A stretch of 64,000 nucleotides of DNA from Streptomyces spororaveus (GTDB lineage Bacteria; Actinomycetota; Actinomycetes; Streptomycetales; Streptomycetaceae), in the NCBI RefSeq assembly GCF_016755875.1, contig NZ_BNED01000005.1:310001-374000 (forward strand), in the 5' to 3' direction. The position numbers and the translations under genes are program-made. Under the pieces are notes generated by a model. It worked only from the letters and a program-made list of their open reading frames with translations, was not told the DNA's origin and ran no database searches. Below, piece after piece: positions 35,627 to 43,549 of this stretch (the first letter of the stretch is position 1; each line of letters begins with the position of its first letter).

Positions 35627-35661
35627 GCGCCCGGCCGGGAGGGATGCTCTCGGCCGGGCGC
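35627..35661 (-). terminator. Terminator of tRNA-Trp
   Basis: Perfect 11-bp GC stem with a 13-nt loop, 24 bases beyond the tRNA 3' end on the minus strand. Followed by CTGTTTCC in that direction. Confidence 0.65.
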
Positions 35662-35684
35662 TCCCGACAGCCGTGCCGTCGGTG

Positions 35685-35761
35685 TGGCAGGGGCGGCAGG
35701 ATTCGAACCTGCGGCCTTCGGTTTTGGAGACCGGCGCTCTGACCAGCTGAGCTACACCCCT
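35685..35761 (-). tRNA. tRNA-Trp (CCA)
   Basis: Complete cloverleaf on the minus strand: acceptor AGGGGTG/CGCCCCT (one G-U pair), D stem GCTC/GAGC, anticodon loop CTCCAAA giving CCA, T arm GCAGG-TTCGAAT-CCTGC, and encoded CCA end. The outermost anticodon-stem pair is a C-A mismatch. Confidence 0.96.
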
Positions 35762-35966
35762 TCGGTGGGACCAACCATGGCACGACCCGGCCCCGAGATC
35801 CAATCAATTGCCGACCCGAACGGGTGCGAGTTTCCCGGCGGTGTGGACGCCGGGGCCGACCACGCCGACGCCGTGGAGGCCGGACGCGGCCCGGACCGCC
35901 CGGTGGCAGGGCCGCGGGGTGCGGAGGATCGTAAGTGGGGGGACCCGTGGAGCGGGAGGTCTCGTC

Positions 35967-36467
35967 ATGCCCCGAAGTCGACGGCCGGGGCGCCTGCGGG
36001 GCCCGCTCCTGGCGCTCGCGCTCCTCGCACCCGCTCTGCTCGGCGCGGCCCCGGACGGCTCGGGCGAGACGATCTCCCTGGCCGGGAACGAGCCCGGCCT
36101 GCGGCTCGACGTCACGTTGACGCGGGTGGTGGATCCGGCGAGCCCGACCGGCCCGGAGTCCGCCGGTGGCGACCGGCTCGTCGCGACGCGCTTCAGCCTG
36201 GAGAACACCGGGACCGCCGTGTACGAGGACTCCCCCGCGCCGTCCGCGCACCTGCTGGACACCACGGGCCGGCGGTTCACCGGGACCGACACCGCCATCA
36301 CCGCCGGACCGGGCTTCCCCGGAACCGTCGCGCTCGGCCCCGGCGCCTCGGCGGAGGGATTCATCACCTTCCGGATCCCGGTCGGCGCCGAACCGGCCGC
36401 CGTCCAGTTCGCCCTCGACACCGGCCTCGCCGACGACGTGGGCCACTGGAGCCTCCCGCTCGCGTAG
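35967..36467 (+). CDS. Secreted beta-sandwich protein (DUF4352-like), 166 aa
   Basis: Signal peptide (RLRGPLLALALLAPALLGAA) then one immunoglobulin-like domain with the DUF4352 pattern: RLDVTLTRVVDPA, ATRFSLENTGTAVYEDSP, ASAEGFITFRIPVGAEPAAVQFAL. GGGAGG eight bases before ATG 35967. There is no lipobox, so it is probably released. It lies just upstream of chitinase but has its own signals. Confidence 0.78.
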   Translation: MPRSRRPGRLRGPLLALALLAPALLGAAPDGSGETISLAGNEPGLRLDVTLTRVVDPASPTGPESAGGDRLVATRFSLENTGTAVYEDSPAPSAHLLDTTGRRFTGTDTAITAGPGFPGTVALGPGASAEGFITFRIPVGAEPAAVQFALDTGLADDVGHWSLPLA

Positions 36468-36486
36468 GGATGTTTCGGCCGCCCCC

Positions 36487-36515
36487 TTGACCACTCTGGT
36501 CCAGACCAATAGTTT
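36487..36515 (+). promoter_or_regulatory. Chitinase promoter with DasR-type box
   Basis: -35 TTGACC (36487-36492) and -10 TAGTTT (36510-36515) are 17 bp apart. TGGTCCAGACCA (36497-36508) fills the spacer. It matches the DasR/chi-box consensus (TGGTCTAGACCA) at all but one core position, so N-acetylglucosamine-responsive repression is expected. Only one copy of the box is seen. Confidence 0.8.
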
Positions 36516-36572
36516 CCGGCATGCACAGCGCACGCGCACACGCCCCGCTCCCCGCATCCGCAAAGGAAGCCC

Positions 36573-37901
36573 ATGCGCCGCAGCATGCTCGGCAGGCTGG
36601 CCGTCGCCGCCTGTTCCCTCTCCCTGCTGACCGCCTTCGCGCCCGCCGCCGCCGCGCAGGCCGACGGCGGCGGCCACGACCGTGCGTACAGGAAAGTCGG
36701 CTACTTCACCCAATGGGGTGTCTACGGGCGGGACTTCCAGGTCCAGGACCTGGAGGCGAACGGCTCCGCCGGAAAGCTCACCCACATCAACTACGCCTTC
36801 GGCAACGTCAGTCCGCAGGGCACATGCTTCACCGGGAACGTGCCCGGCGAGGCCGACGCCTGGGCCGACTACGTACGCCCGCTCGACGCCGCGAACTCCG
36901 TCGACGGGGTGGCCGACACCGGTGAGCAGCCGCTCGCCGGCAACTTCAACCAGCTGCGCGAGCTCAAGGCCAGGCACCCGGGACTCAAGGTGCTGATCTC
37001 GCTGGGCGGCTGGAGCTGGTCCACGCACTTCTCGGACGCCGCGCTGACCCCGGCCTCCCGCAAGGCCTTCGTCGAGTCCTGCATCGACCTCTACATCAAG
37101 GGCAACCTGCCGCAGGACGGCGCTCGCGGCGGGGCCGGAGCGGCCGCCGGCGTCTTCGACGGGATCGACCTCGACTGGGAGTGGCCCGGTTCCGCGGGCG
37201 ACACCGACACGACGTACCGGCCCGAGGACAAGCAGAACTTCACCGCGCTCGTGAAGGAGTTCCGCACGCAGCTCGACGCGTACGCGCGGAGTCAGCGGAA
37301 GAAGACCTCGTACGAGCTGACGGCCTTCGTCCCGACCGCCCCCGCCAAGATCGACGCGGGCTTCGACGTCCGCCGGATCATGCGCGACCTCGACTTCGTG
37401 ACCCTCCAGGGCTACGACTTCCACGTCTCCGGCGAGCCGAGGACCGCCCAGCAGTCCGCGCTCCACGCCCGGAACGACTTCAGCGTCGACGGCACGGTGG
37501 ACGCCTGGCGCCGGCGCGGCGCACCCGCGGACAAGCTGGTGATGGGCATGCCGTTCTACGGGCAGGGCTGGACCGGCGTCAGCGGCGGCGGGGACGGTAT
37601 GGGGCAGCCGGCCACCGGGCCGGCACCGGCCACCTGGTCCGCCGGGTACGAGGACTACAAGGCGCTGAAGAAGCTGGCCGACTCCGGCGCCTACACGGTC
37701 CACCGGGACCGGCGCGGGGGCCACGCCTGGCTCTTCGACGGCACCACCCTGTGGACGTACGACGACCCGCAGGTGCTGCGCGCCAAGACCGGGTACATCC
37801 GCGAACACGGCCTCGGCGGTGCGATGTTCTGGTCCCTCGACGCGGACACCTCGGACGGCGAGCTGATGACGGCCGTGGACCGGGGCCTGCGCGGCCGCTG
37901 A
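36573..37901 (+). CDS. Secreted GH18 chitinase, 442 aa
   Basis: Signal peptide to about residue 28 (LLTAFAPAAAAQA). TIM-barrel with SLGGWSWS and the catalytic DxxDxDxE: Asp196, Asp199, Asp201, Glu203 (FDGIDLDWEWP). An alpha+beta insertion typical of ChiA-like subfamily A is present (YDFHVSGEP ... MGMPFYGQGW). No carbohydrate-binding module. Hydrolyses chitin to GlcNAc oligomers. Controlled by the DasR-type promoter upstream; a terminator follows. Confidence 0.95.
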   Translation: MRRSMLGRLAVAACSLSLLTAFAPAAAAQADGGGHDRAYRKVGYFTQWGVYGRDFQVQDLEANGSAGKLTHINYAFGNVSPQGTCFTGNVPGEADAWADYVRPLDAANSVDGVADTGEQPLAGNFNQLRELKARHPGLKVLISLGGWSWSTHFSDAALTPASRKAFVESCIDLYIKGNLPQDGARGGAGAAAGVFDGIDLDWEWPGSAGDTDTTYRPEDKQNFTALVKEFRTQLDAYARSQRKKTSYELTAFVPTAPAKIDAGFDVRRIMRDLDFVTLQGYDFHVSGEPRTAQQSALHARNDFSVDGTVDAWRRRGAPADKLVMGMPFYGQGWTGVSGGGDGMGQPATGPAPATWSAGYEDYKALKKLADSGAYTVHRDRRGGHAWLFDGTTLWTYDDPQVLRAKTGYIREHGLGGAMFWSLDADTSDGELMTAVDRGLRGR

Positions 37902-37943
37902 CCCGGTCCGCGCCGACCCGCACGACCCGCACGACCCCTGACC

Positions 37944-37985
37944 GGCGCCGCCGGGCCGCGGAAATCCATCCGGCCCGGCGGCGCC
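37944..37985. terminator. Strong hairpin after chitinase
   Basis: Perfect 15-bp GC stem (37944-37958 with 37971-37985), 12-nt A-containing loop. It lies 42 bases after the chitinase stop and before the serpin start. Confidence 0.75.
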
Positions 37986-38005
37986 CTCCACATACGCTCG
38001 GCCGC

Positions 38006-39238
38006 ATGAAGACCGAGACGGTACGGGCGGTCAACCGCCTCACGGGACACTGGGCCGCTCAGGCCCTCGCGCGGGACACGGGGACGGTCTTCGCGGCCTC
38101 CGGGGTCTGGCCCCTGCTCGCCCTGCTCGCCGACGGCGCGAGCGGTCCCGCCCGCGCCGAGCTGGCGCAGGCCCTGGACATACCCGCCGACGCCGCGGCC
38201 GGGGCGGCACGGGAGCTGCTGGCCGCGCTGGCCGGCGTACGGGGCCTGCGGGCGGCGACGGGGCTGTGGACCGCTGCCGGGCTCCCCCTGGAGGAGGACT
38301 GGTCGTCGAGGCTGCCCGCGGGCGCCCGGGGCACGCTGACCGGTGTGCCGTTCGCCGACGAGAGGGCGTTGGACGCGTGGGCGGCGGAGCGGACCGGCGG
38401 GCTGATCGAGCACGTGCCGGTGACGTGGCCCGGGGACTCCTGCCTGGTCCTGGCCTCCGCGCTGGCGCTCCGGGTGCGGTGGGCCGAGCCCTTCCGGGAG
38501 ACGCCCCTCGCGATGGCCGAGGGACCTTGGGCGAGGCGGGTCCTGCGACGGCTGTCCCGGAGCACCCGTGCGCTGGACGGGGTCCGGGTGGCCGACGGGC
38601 CTGCCGGACCCGTCACCGTCCTGGAAGTGGCCGGCACCGAGGACGTGGACGTGCATCTGCTGCTCGGCGAACCCGGGGCACCGTCCCGCTCGGTGCTGCG
38701 GACGGGTCTCGCCGCCGTCACCGGCGCCGCCGCGTCCCTCCCCGGCAGCGAGCTCCCCGACGGAACCCCGGGGCCCGGGCTGACCATCCGTACCGAGGAC
38801 TCGCCCTACCCGGTGGACCTGCTGACCGTCCACGCCGTGGCGTTCTCGCTGTCCGCCGACCACGATCTGCTCGACCATGCCCCGCTGTTCGGGCTGGACA
38901 CCGCCACCGACGCGGACCGCGGCCACTTCCGCGGGATCAGTTCCGAGCCGCTGGCGATCGGTTCGGCCCGGCAGTCCGCGATGGCCCGGTTCCACGCGAC
39001 GGGATTCGAGGCCGCCGCCGTCACTTCCGTCGTGGGGCGCTTCGGCGGCGCGGCACGGCCCCCCGCGAACCGGCGGGTCCGCCGGGCGGACGTCCGGTTC
39101 GACCGGCCGTTCGGGTTCCTGGCCGTCCACCGGGCCTCGCGGCTCGTCCTCGCCGCGGGCTGGGTCACCGATCCGGACGGGGCGGTCGAAGGGGGAAGGC
39201 ACGTCGGTGCGCGGCGGCCAGCGCCACGGTCTCGGTGA
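38006..39238 (+). CDS. Serpin-family protein, 410 aa
   Basis: Serpin fold without a signal peptide. Helical N-terminal part (AASGVWPLLALLADGASGPARAELAQAL), breach/hinge region ATGFEAAAVTSVVGRFGG (serpin hinge resembles GTEAAA), and the C-terminal signature RFDRPFGFLAVHRASRLVLAAGWVTDP. Length fits serpins plus a ~20-residue tail that overlaps kdgK on the other strand. An inhibitory role toward a serine or cysteine protease is plausible, but the hinge starts GFEA rather than GTEA. Intracellular location inferred. Confidence 0.82.
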   Translation: MKTETVRAVNRLTGHWAAQALARDTGTVFAASGVWPLLALLADGASGPARAELAQALDIPADAAAGAARELLAALAGVRGLRAATGLWTAAGLPLEEDWSSRLPAGARGTLTGVPFADERALDAWAAERTGGLIEHVPVTWPGDSCLVLASALALRVRWAEPFRETPLAMAEGPWARRVLRRLSRSTRALDGVRVADGPAGPVTVLEVAGTEDVDVHLLLGEPGAPSRSVLRTGLAAVTGAAASLPGSELPDGTPGPGLTIRTEDSPYPVDLLTVHAVAFSLSADHDLLDHAPLFGLDTATDADRGHFRGISSEPLAIGSARQSAMARFHATGFEAAAVTSVVGRFGGAARPPANRRVRRADVRFDRPFGFLAVHRASRLVLAAGWVTDPDGAVEGGRHVGARRPAPRSR

Positions 39239-40151
39239 AGGCGGGGACGCGCCCGGTGCCGCCGCGGCCGGACACCGACAGGGAGGCGGCGGCCACGCCG
39301 TAGGCCACGGCGTCCGTGAGGGTGTCGCCGAGGGCGATCCGCGCGGTGGTGGTGCCGCTGAAGCAGTCGCCCGCACCGGTCGCGTCCACCGGCTCGGGGT
39401 TGACCGGCACGGGCAGGTACACGGCCCCCGAGCCGTCGTGCAGCAGCAACCGGTCGGCGCCCGCGGTGACCGCGACCGTACGGGCGCCCAGCGCGCGGCA
39501 GCGGGCGGCGGCGGCACGCGGGTCCGCGGTGTCCACGAGGGCCAGCGCGTCGGCCGGGCAGGAGGTCTTGAGCAGCCCGGTCAGCGGTGCGATCCGGGCC
39601 AGCAGCTCGCGCGCCTCGGCCCGGCCGGTGAGCCGGGAGCGGAAGTTGGGGTCGTACGTCAGGTGCCCGCCCGCCCCGTGCACCAGGCGGGCGGCTGCCA
39701 GTACGGCGTCGCGGCTGCTCGGCGACAGGGCGCCGGTGATGCCGCTGGTGACCAGGGCTCCGCAGCGGGTCAGCAGCCCGCGCCAGGAGGCGACGTGCCG
39801 GGGCGCGAGGGTGGATCCGGCGCTGCGGGTGCGCCAGTAGACGAACTCCCGGTCGCCGTCGGTGTCGGCGGAGAGCAGGTAGGCGCCGTTGGGGTGCGGG
39901 GCCCGGCGGACGTGCGAGACGTCCACGCCGAGCCCGGTGGCCCGGCGCAGCAGCGGGACGCTGAGCTCGTCGTCGCCGACGACGGCCAGCAGGGCGGTAC
40001 GGGCGCCGGCGGCGGCCGCGGCGGCCGCCGCGTTGAGGGCGTCCCCGGAGTAGGAGATACGGGCCGGGGTGCCGGCGGCGGCATCGCGCAGGGCGGTGCC
40101 CGCGTGGATCTCCACCAGGACCTCGCCGAGTACGAGCACGTCGTAGCGCAT
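39165..40151 (-). CDS. kdgK: PfkB-family sugar kinase, likely 2-keto-3-deoxygluconate kinase
   Basis: 328 aa. Ribokinase-like fold with N-terminal sugar-binding GEVLVEIHAG and ISYSGDALNAAAA, and the C-terminal signature DATGAGDCFSG with the catalytic Asp. ATG 40151 is just downstream of the KDPG-aldolase gene in the same direction, so KDG phosphorylation followed by aldol cleavage to pyruvate and glyceraldehyde-3-phosphate is the likely job. No dehydratase or transporter is in the window. Its 3' end overlaps the serpin gene by 74 bases on the opposite strand. Confidence 0.82.
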   Translation of the reverse strand: MRYDVLVLGEVLVEIHAGTALRDAAAGTPARISYSGDALNAAAAAAAAGARTALLAVVGDDELSVPLLRRATGLGVDVSHVRRAPHPNGAYLLSADTDGDREFVYWRTRSAGSTLAPRHVASWRGLLTRCGALVTSGITGALSPSSRDAVLAAARLVHGAGGHLTYDPNFRSRLTGRAEARELLARIAPLTGLLKTSCPADALALVDTADPRAAAARCRALGARTVAVTAGADRLLLHDGSGAVYLPVPVNPEPVDATGAGDCFSGTTTARIALGDTLTDAVAYGVAAASLSVSGRGGTGRVPAFTETVALAAAHRRAFPLRPPRPDR

Positions 40152-40195
40152 GTCGCCCCGCGTGGCGGCCCGCGCGGCGGCTCGTCCGGCCACGC

Positions 40196-40843
40196 TCAGT
40201 GCCCCGCGGCGCGGGGCGCGCCGTACGGCACGGCCGCCGCGGCGAACACGGCGGCCAGTTCGCCCGGGTCGGACGGCAGGCCGTCGCCGAGGCCCACGGC
40301 CGTCGCACCCGCGGCGAGCCAGCCGGGGACCTCGGCGGGCCGGATGCCACCGGTGGGGATGATCACGGCCCCGGGCAGGACGGCCCTGAGGGAGCGGACG
40401 AACCCGGGTCCGCCCACGTGCGCCGGGAAGACCTTGGCCGAACCGGCGGCCCGGACGGCGGCGGCGATCTCGCCGGGGGTGAACCCGCCCTCGATGAAGA
40501 CGGCTTCGCGGCGAACGGCGACGGCACGGACCTCGGGGGCCGGGTAGGGGGAGATCAGGAAGGCGGCGCCCGCGTCCAGGGCGGCCTCCGCCTGCGCGGT
40601 GGTGGTGACCGTGCCGACGCCGATGAGCGCCGGGCGGCCGTGGACGTCGCTCAGCAGGGCGGTGCGGGTGACGGCTCCGGCCCAGCCGGGGGTGGACGTG
40701 GTGAGCTCGACCGCGCGGCACCCGGCGGCGAGCAGGGCGGTGGCGCGGAGGACCGCCGCGTCGGCGTCGGCCTCGCGCAGCACGGGCAGCACGCGCTGGG
40801 CGGCCAGCACGGCGTAGGGATGGTCGGACGGGTGGCCGGGCAA
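40196..40843 (-). CDS. eda: KDPG/KHG aldolase family, about 215 aa
   Basis: Class I aldolase TIM-barrel: RVLPVLREADADAAVLRATAL, AVELTTSTPGW (Glu), IGVGTVTTTAQAEAALDAGA, Schiff-base Lys in SAKVFPAHVGG, IIPTGGIRPAEVPGWLAAGA. A TTG start at 40843 after GGGGGAGG is chosen; a GTG at 40876 would lie inside the IclR-type operator. Operon with kdgK, divergent from the IclR gene. Confidence 0.86.
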   Translation of the reverse strand: MPGHPSDHPYAVLAAQRVLPVLREADADAAVLRATALLAAGCRAVELTTSTPGWAGAVTRTALLSDVHGRPALIGVGTVTTTAQAEAALDAGAAFLISPYPAPEVRAVAVRREAVFIEGGFTPGEIAAAVRAAGSAKVFPAHVGGPGFVRSLRAVLPGAVIIPTGGIRPAEVPGWLAAGATAVGLGDGLPSDPGELAAVFAAAAVPYGAPRAAGH

Positions 40844-40870
40844 CGGACCTCCCCCTTCGCTCCAGGATTG

Positions 40871-40921
40871 TTCCACGTAGTGGAACGGCGTACCGTATGG
40901 CGGAACCCTGTGGTCTAGACC
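40871..40921. promoter_or_regulatory. IclR-type operator plus DasR-like palindrome
   Basis: TTCCAC-GTA-GTGGAA at 40871-40885 is a perfect palindrome of the TTCCA-N5-TGGAA type bound by IclR/KdgR-like regulators. GGTCTAGACC at 40912-40921, preceded by T, reproduces 11 of 12 core bases of the DasR consensus. Both lie between the divergent aldolase and IclR genes. Confidence 0.65.
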
Positions 40922-40942
40922 CTACCCATGCCAGGAGCGCTC

Positions 40943-41728
40943 GTGTCAATGGACGGAACGTCAGCGGGCGGACGTACGGGGCGGACTTCCGCGGCCGGTT
41001 CCGCCCTGGAGAAGTCGCTGCGCGTCCTGGAGGCGGTGGCCGCGCCCGGCGGCCCGCACCGCCTCGCCGAGGTGACGGCCGCGGCCGCGGTGCCCAAGTC
41101 GAGCACCTTCCGGATCCTGGCCTCGCTGATCGACCAGGGCTTCGTGCGCCAGGAGGCCGACAGCCGGTACGCGGTGGGGCCGCGGCTGCGCGGGCTGTCC
41201 GCCCTGGTCGGCGCCGGGGAACCGGCGGGCGTCGGGGGCGTCCTCAACGAACTCCGGCGGGCCACCGGCCAGACGGTCCATCTGGCCCTGCACAGCGGGC
41301 GGAACATCACCTGCGTCCGCAAGCTGGAGAGCGACGGCCAGCCGTTCCGGACGGCGTCCCGCGTCGGCATGCGCATGCCGCTGCACACGACCGCCATCGG
41401 CAAGAGCATCCTGGCCCACCTGCCGGCCGAGGAGGTATGGGAACTGATCGACGCGACCGGGCTGCCGCGCCGGACGCCGCGGACGCTCACGACCGCACGG
41501 GCCCTGCACGCCCAACTGGCGGCGGTCCGGGAGCAGGGCTTCGCCCTCGACGACGAGGAGAACGAGACCACCATCCGCTGCATCGGCGCGGCGGTCCTCG
41601 GTCCGGCGGGCCGCCCGGTCGGCGGGGTGAGCGTCACCACCGTCACCTTCCTGGTCTCCCGCGAGGAGATCGAGGCGTACGCACCGGCCCTGCGCACCGC
41701 CGCGCTCGCCCTGGCTCCGCTGCTCTGA
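40943..41728 (+). CDS. IclR-family regulator (KdgR-like), 261 aa
   Basis: N-terminal winged helix (LEKSLRVLEAVAA ... AVPKSSTFRILASLIDQGFV), then the IclR effector domain (GQTVHLALHSGRNITCVRK, MPLHTTAIGKSILAHLPAEEV, ETTIRCIGAAVLG). GTG 40943 has AGGAG five bases upstream; other in-frame starts are near. Divergent from the KDPG aldolase-kinase pair with an IclR palindrome between, so it most likely controls that pair, with KDG or KDPG as effector. Confidence 0.9.
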   Translation: MSMDGTSAGGRTGRTSAAGSALEKSLRVLEAVAAPGGPHRLAEVTAAAAVPKSSTFRILASLIDQGFVRQEADSRYAVGPRLRGLSALVGAGEPAGVGGVLNELRRATGQTVHLALHSGRNITCVRKLESDGQPFRTASRVGMRMPLHTTAIGKSILAHLPAEEVWELIDATGLPRRTPRTLTTARALHAQLAAVREQGFALDDEENETTIRCIGAAVLGPAGRPVGGVSVTTVTFLVSREEIEAYAPALRTAALALAPLL

Positions 41729-41854
41729 CCCCCGGTGGAGGGGCCCGGAGAAGTCTTCGGGAAAATTCTTCCGGATAACTGTTATCGACGCCCCCGTCGA
41801 CGGTCTCCCATGTATCGGGCATCATCGACCGCCGGTACGGACAGGGAACATCAC

Positions 41855-43510
41855 ATGGCTACTCAGCACACCGCAGCGCTCGTGGCAGCGGCTCGCGCGG
41901 GCGACCCCCGCGCGCAGGACGAGCTCGTCGGCGCCCATCTCCCGCTCGTCTACAACATCGTCGGGCGGGCCCTCAACGGGTCCTGCGACGTGGACGACGT
42001 GGTGCAGGACACGATGCTGCGGGCGCTCGACGGGCTGGGCGGCCTGCGCGTGGACGAGAGCTTCCGGTCCTGGCTGGTGGCGATCGCGATGAACCGCGTA
42101 CGGGCGCACTGGCAGGCCCGGCAGAGCGGCTTCGGCGAGAGCACCCTGGAGGCCGCGAGCGATGTGGCCGACCCCGGCGCGGACTTCGTCGACCTGACCG
42201 TCGCCCGCCTCCACCTCGCCGGCCAGCGGCGCGAGACGGCCCGCGCCACCCGCTGGCTGGAGCCCGAGGACCGGGCGCTGCTGTCGCTGTGGTGGCTGGA
42301 GTGCGCCGGGGAACTGACCCGGGCGGAGGTGGCGGGCGCGCTGGAACTGTCCCCGCAGCACACGGCGGTGCGGGTGCAGCGGATGAAGGCGCAGCTGGAG
42401 TCGGCCCGCGTGGTGGAACGCGCGCTGGACACCCACCCGGCGTGCGAGGAGCTGCGGACGGTGATGGCGGGCTGGGACGGCCAGCCCTCGGCGCTGTGGC
42501 GCAAGCGAATAGCCCGGCACGCCCGTGAATGCGTACGTTGCTCCGGTCTGTGGAGCGGACTGGTTCCGGCGGAGGGACTGCTGGCCGGTCTGGCCCTGGT
42601 ACCGGTCTCGGCGGCCCTGCTGGCGGGGTTCAAGACGGCCGGGGCGGCCGGCTTCGCCCCCGCGAGCGTCGCCTTCGCCGAAGGTGGCGACGGGGGCCCG
42701 GGCGGCGGCTTCGGCGGCGGCTTCGACGAGGCGGCGACCCAGCTCACCCCGGTGGCCGACGTGGGCGGTGGTGGCGGTGGTGGCGGCCGCGGCGCGCTGC
42801 GCAAGCGCCGGCAGAGCCGCCGCCGGGTGGTCGGCGGTGCGGTCCTCGCCGCCTGTGTCGCGGGCGGCGGGCTCGTGTACCTCGGGGGGCTCCCCGGTTC
42901 CGGCGGTACGAAGGAGGGCGCCGCGGCGCCCGCGACCCCGCTGGCCGCGCTCTCGGCGACCGAATCCGCCGCTCCGCCCCCGGAGTCGGCCTCCCCCTCC
43001 GTGTCCCCCTCGCCCTCCGCGTCGGCCTCCGCCTCGCCGAGCCCGTCGGCGAGCCCGAGCCCGACGCAGTCCAAGAGCAAGTCCCCGAGCCCGAAGGCCT
43101 CCCCGGCCAAGCCGGCGCCCGCCCCGCCGTCGGGCGTGGCCGGCCAGGTCGTGGCCCTGGTCAACAGCGAGCGGGCGGCGGCCGGCTGCGGCCCCCTCAA
43201 GGAGGACACGCAGCTGCGCGCGGCCGCTCAGGGGCACTCCGACGACATGGCGGCCCGGGACTTCTTCGATCACACCAGCCCCGACGGCAAGGACCCGGGC
43301 GACCGGACGACCGCGGCCGGGTACCGCTGGTCGACGTACGGGGAGAACATCGCGCGGGGCCAGCAGACGGCCCAGTCGGTCATGGACTCCTGGATGAAGA
43401 GCCCGGGCCACAAGGCGAACATCCTCAACTGCTCCTTCAAGGACATCGGCGTGGGCATCCACCAGGGTTCGGGCGGGCCCTGGTGGACCCAGAACTTCGG
43501 CGCGCGGTAG
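41855..43510 (+). CDS. ECF-type sigma factor fused to anti-sigma zinc motif, membrane anchor and CAP domain, 551 aa
   Basis: Order: sigma region 2 (about 30-85, YNIVGRALNGSCDVDDVVQDTML, RSWLVAIAMNRV); region 4 (about 130-180, ALLSLWWLECAGELTRAEVAGAL); a ZAS-like HX3CX2C (HARECVRC, about 220-227) as in RsrA-type anti-sigma factors; Gly-rich stretch; a transmembrane helix (about 324-345, VVGGAVLAACVAGGGLVYL); Ser/Pro-rich linker; CAP/SCP domain (about 430-551) with HSDDMAARDFFDHTSPDG and GENIARGQQTAQSV. The CAP part would be outside, the sigma part inside. ATG 41855 starts the sigma fold. One protein thus seems to hold sensor, anchor, anti-sigma-like and sigma parts. Confidence 0.9.
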   Translation: MATQHTAALVAAARAGDPRAQDELVGAHLPLVYNIVGRALNGSCDVDDVVQDTMLRALDGLGGLRVDESFRSWLVAIAMNRVRAHWQARQSGFGESTLEAASDVADPGADFVDLTVARLHLAGQRRETARATRWLEPEDRALLSLWWLECAGELTRAEVAGALELSPQHTAVRVQRMKAQLESARVVERALDTHPACEELRTVMAGWDGQPSALWRKRIARHARECVRCSGLWSGLVPAEGLLAGLALVPVSAALLAGFKTAGAAGFAPASVAFAEGGDGGPGGGFGGGFDEAATQLTPVADVGGGGGGGGRGALRKRRQSRRRVVGGAVLAACVAGGGLVYLGGLPGSGGTKEGAAAPATPLAALSATESAAPPPESASPSVSPSPSASASASPSPSASPSPTQSKSKSPSPKASPAKPAPAPPSGVAGQVVALVNSERAAAGCGPLKEDTQLRAAAQGHSDDMAARDFFDHTSPDGKDPGDRTTAAGYRWSTYGENIARGQQTAQSVMDSWMKSPGHKANILNCSFKDIGVGIHQGSGGPWWTQNFGAR

Positions 43511-43549
43511 AGCGCGGTCGCGTCTCCCGGCGGGTGCGGGGCCCCCGCG

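Noticed and set aside
35684..36490. Plus-strand frame starting across the tRNA (AAGFEPAAFGFGDRR...)
   Set aside because: A well-known artefact of translating a tRNA complement; it lies on the tRNA-Trp gene and has no ribosome site.
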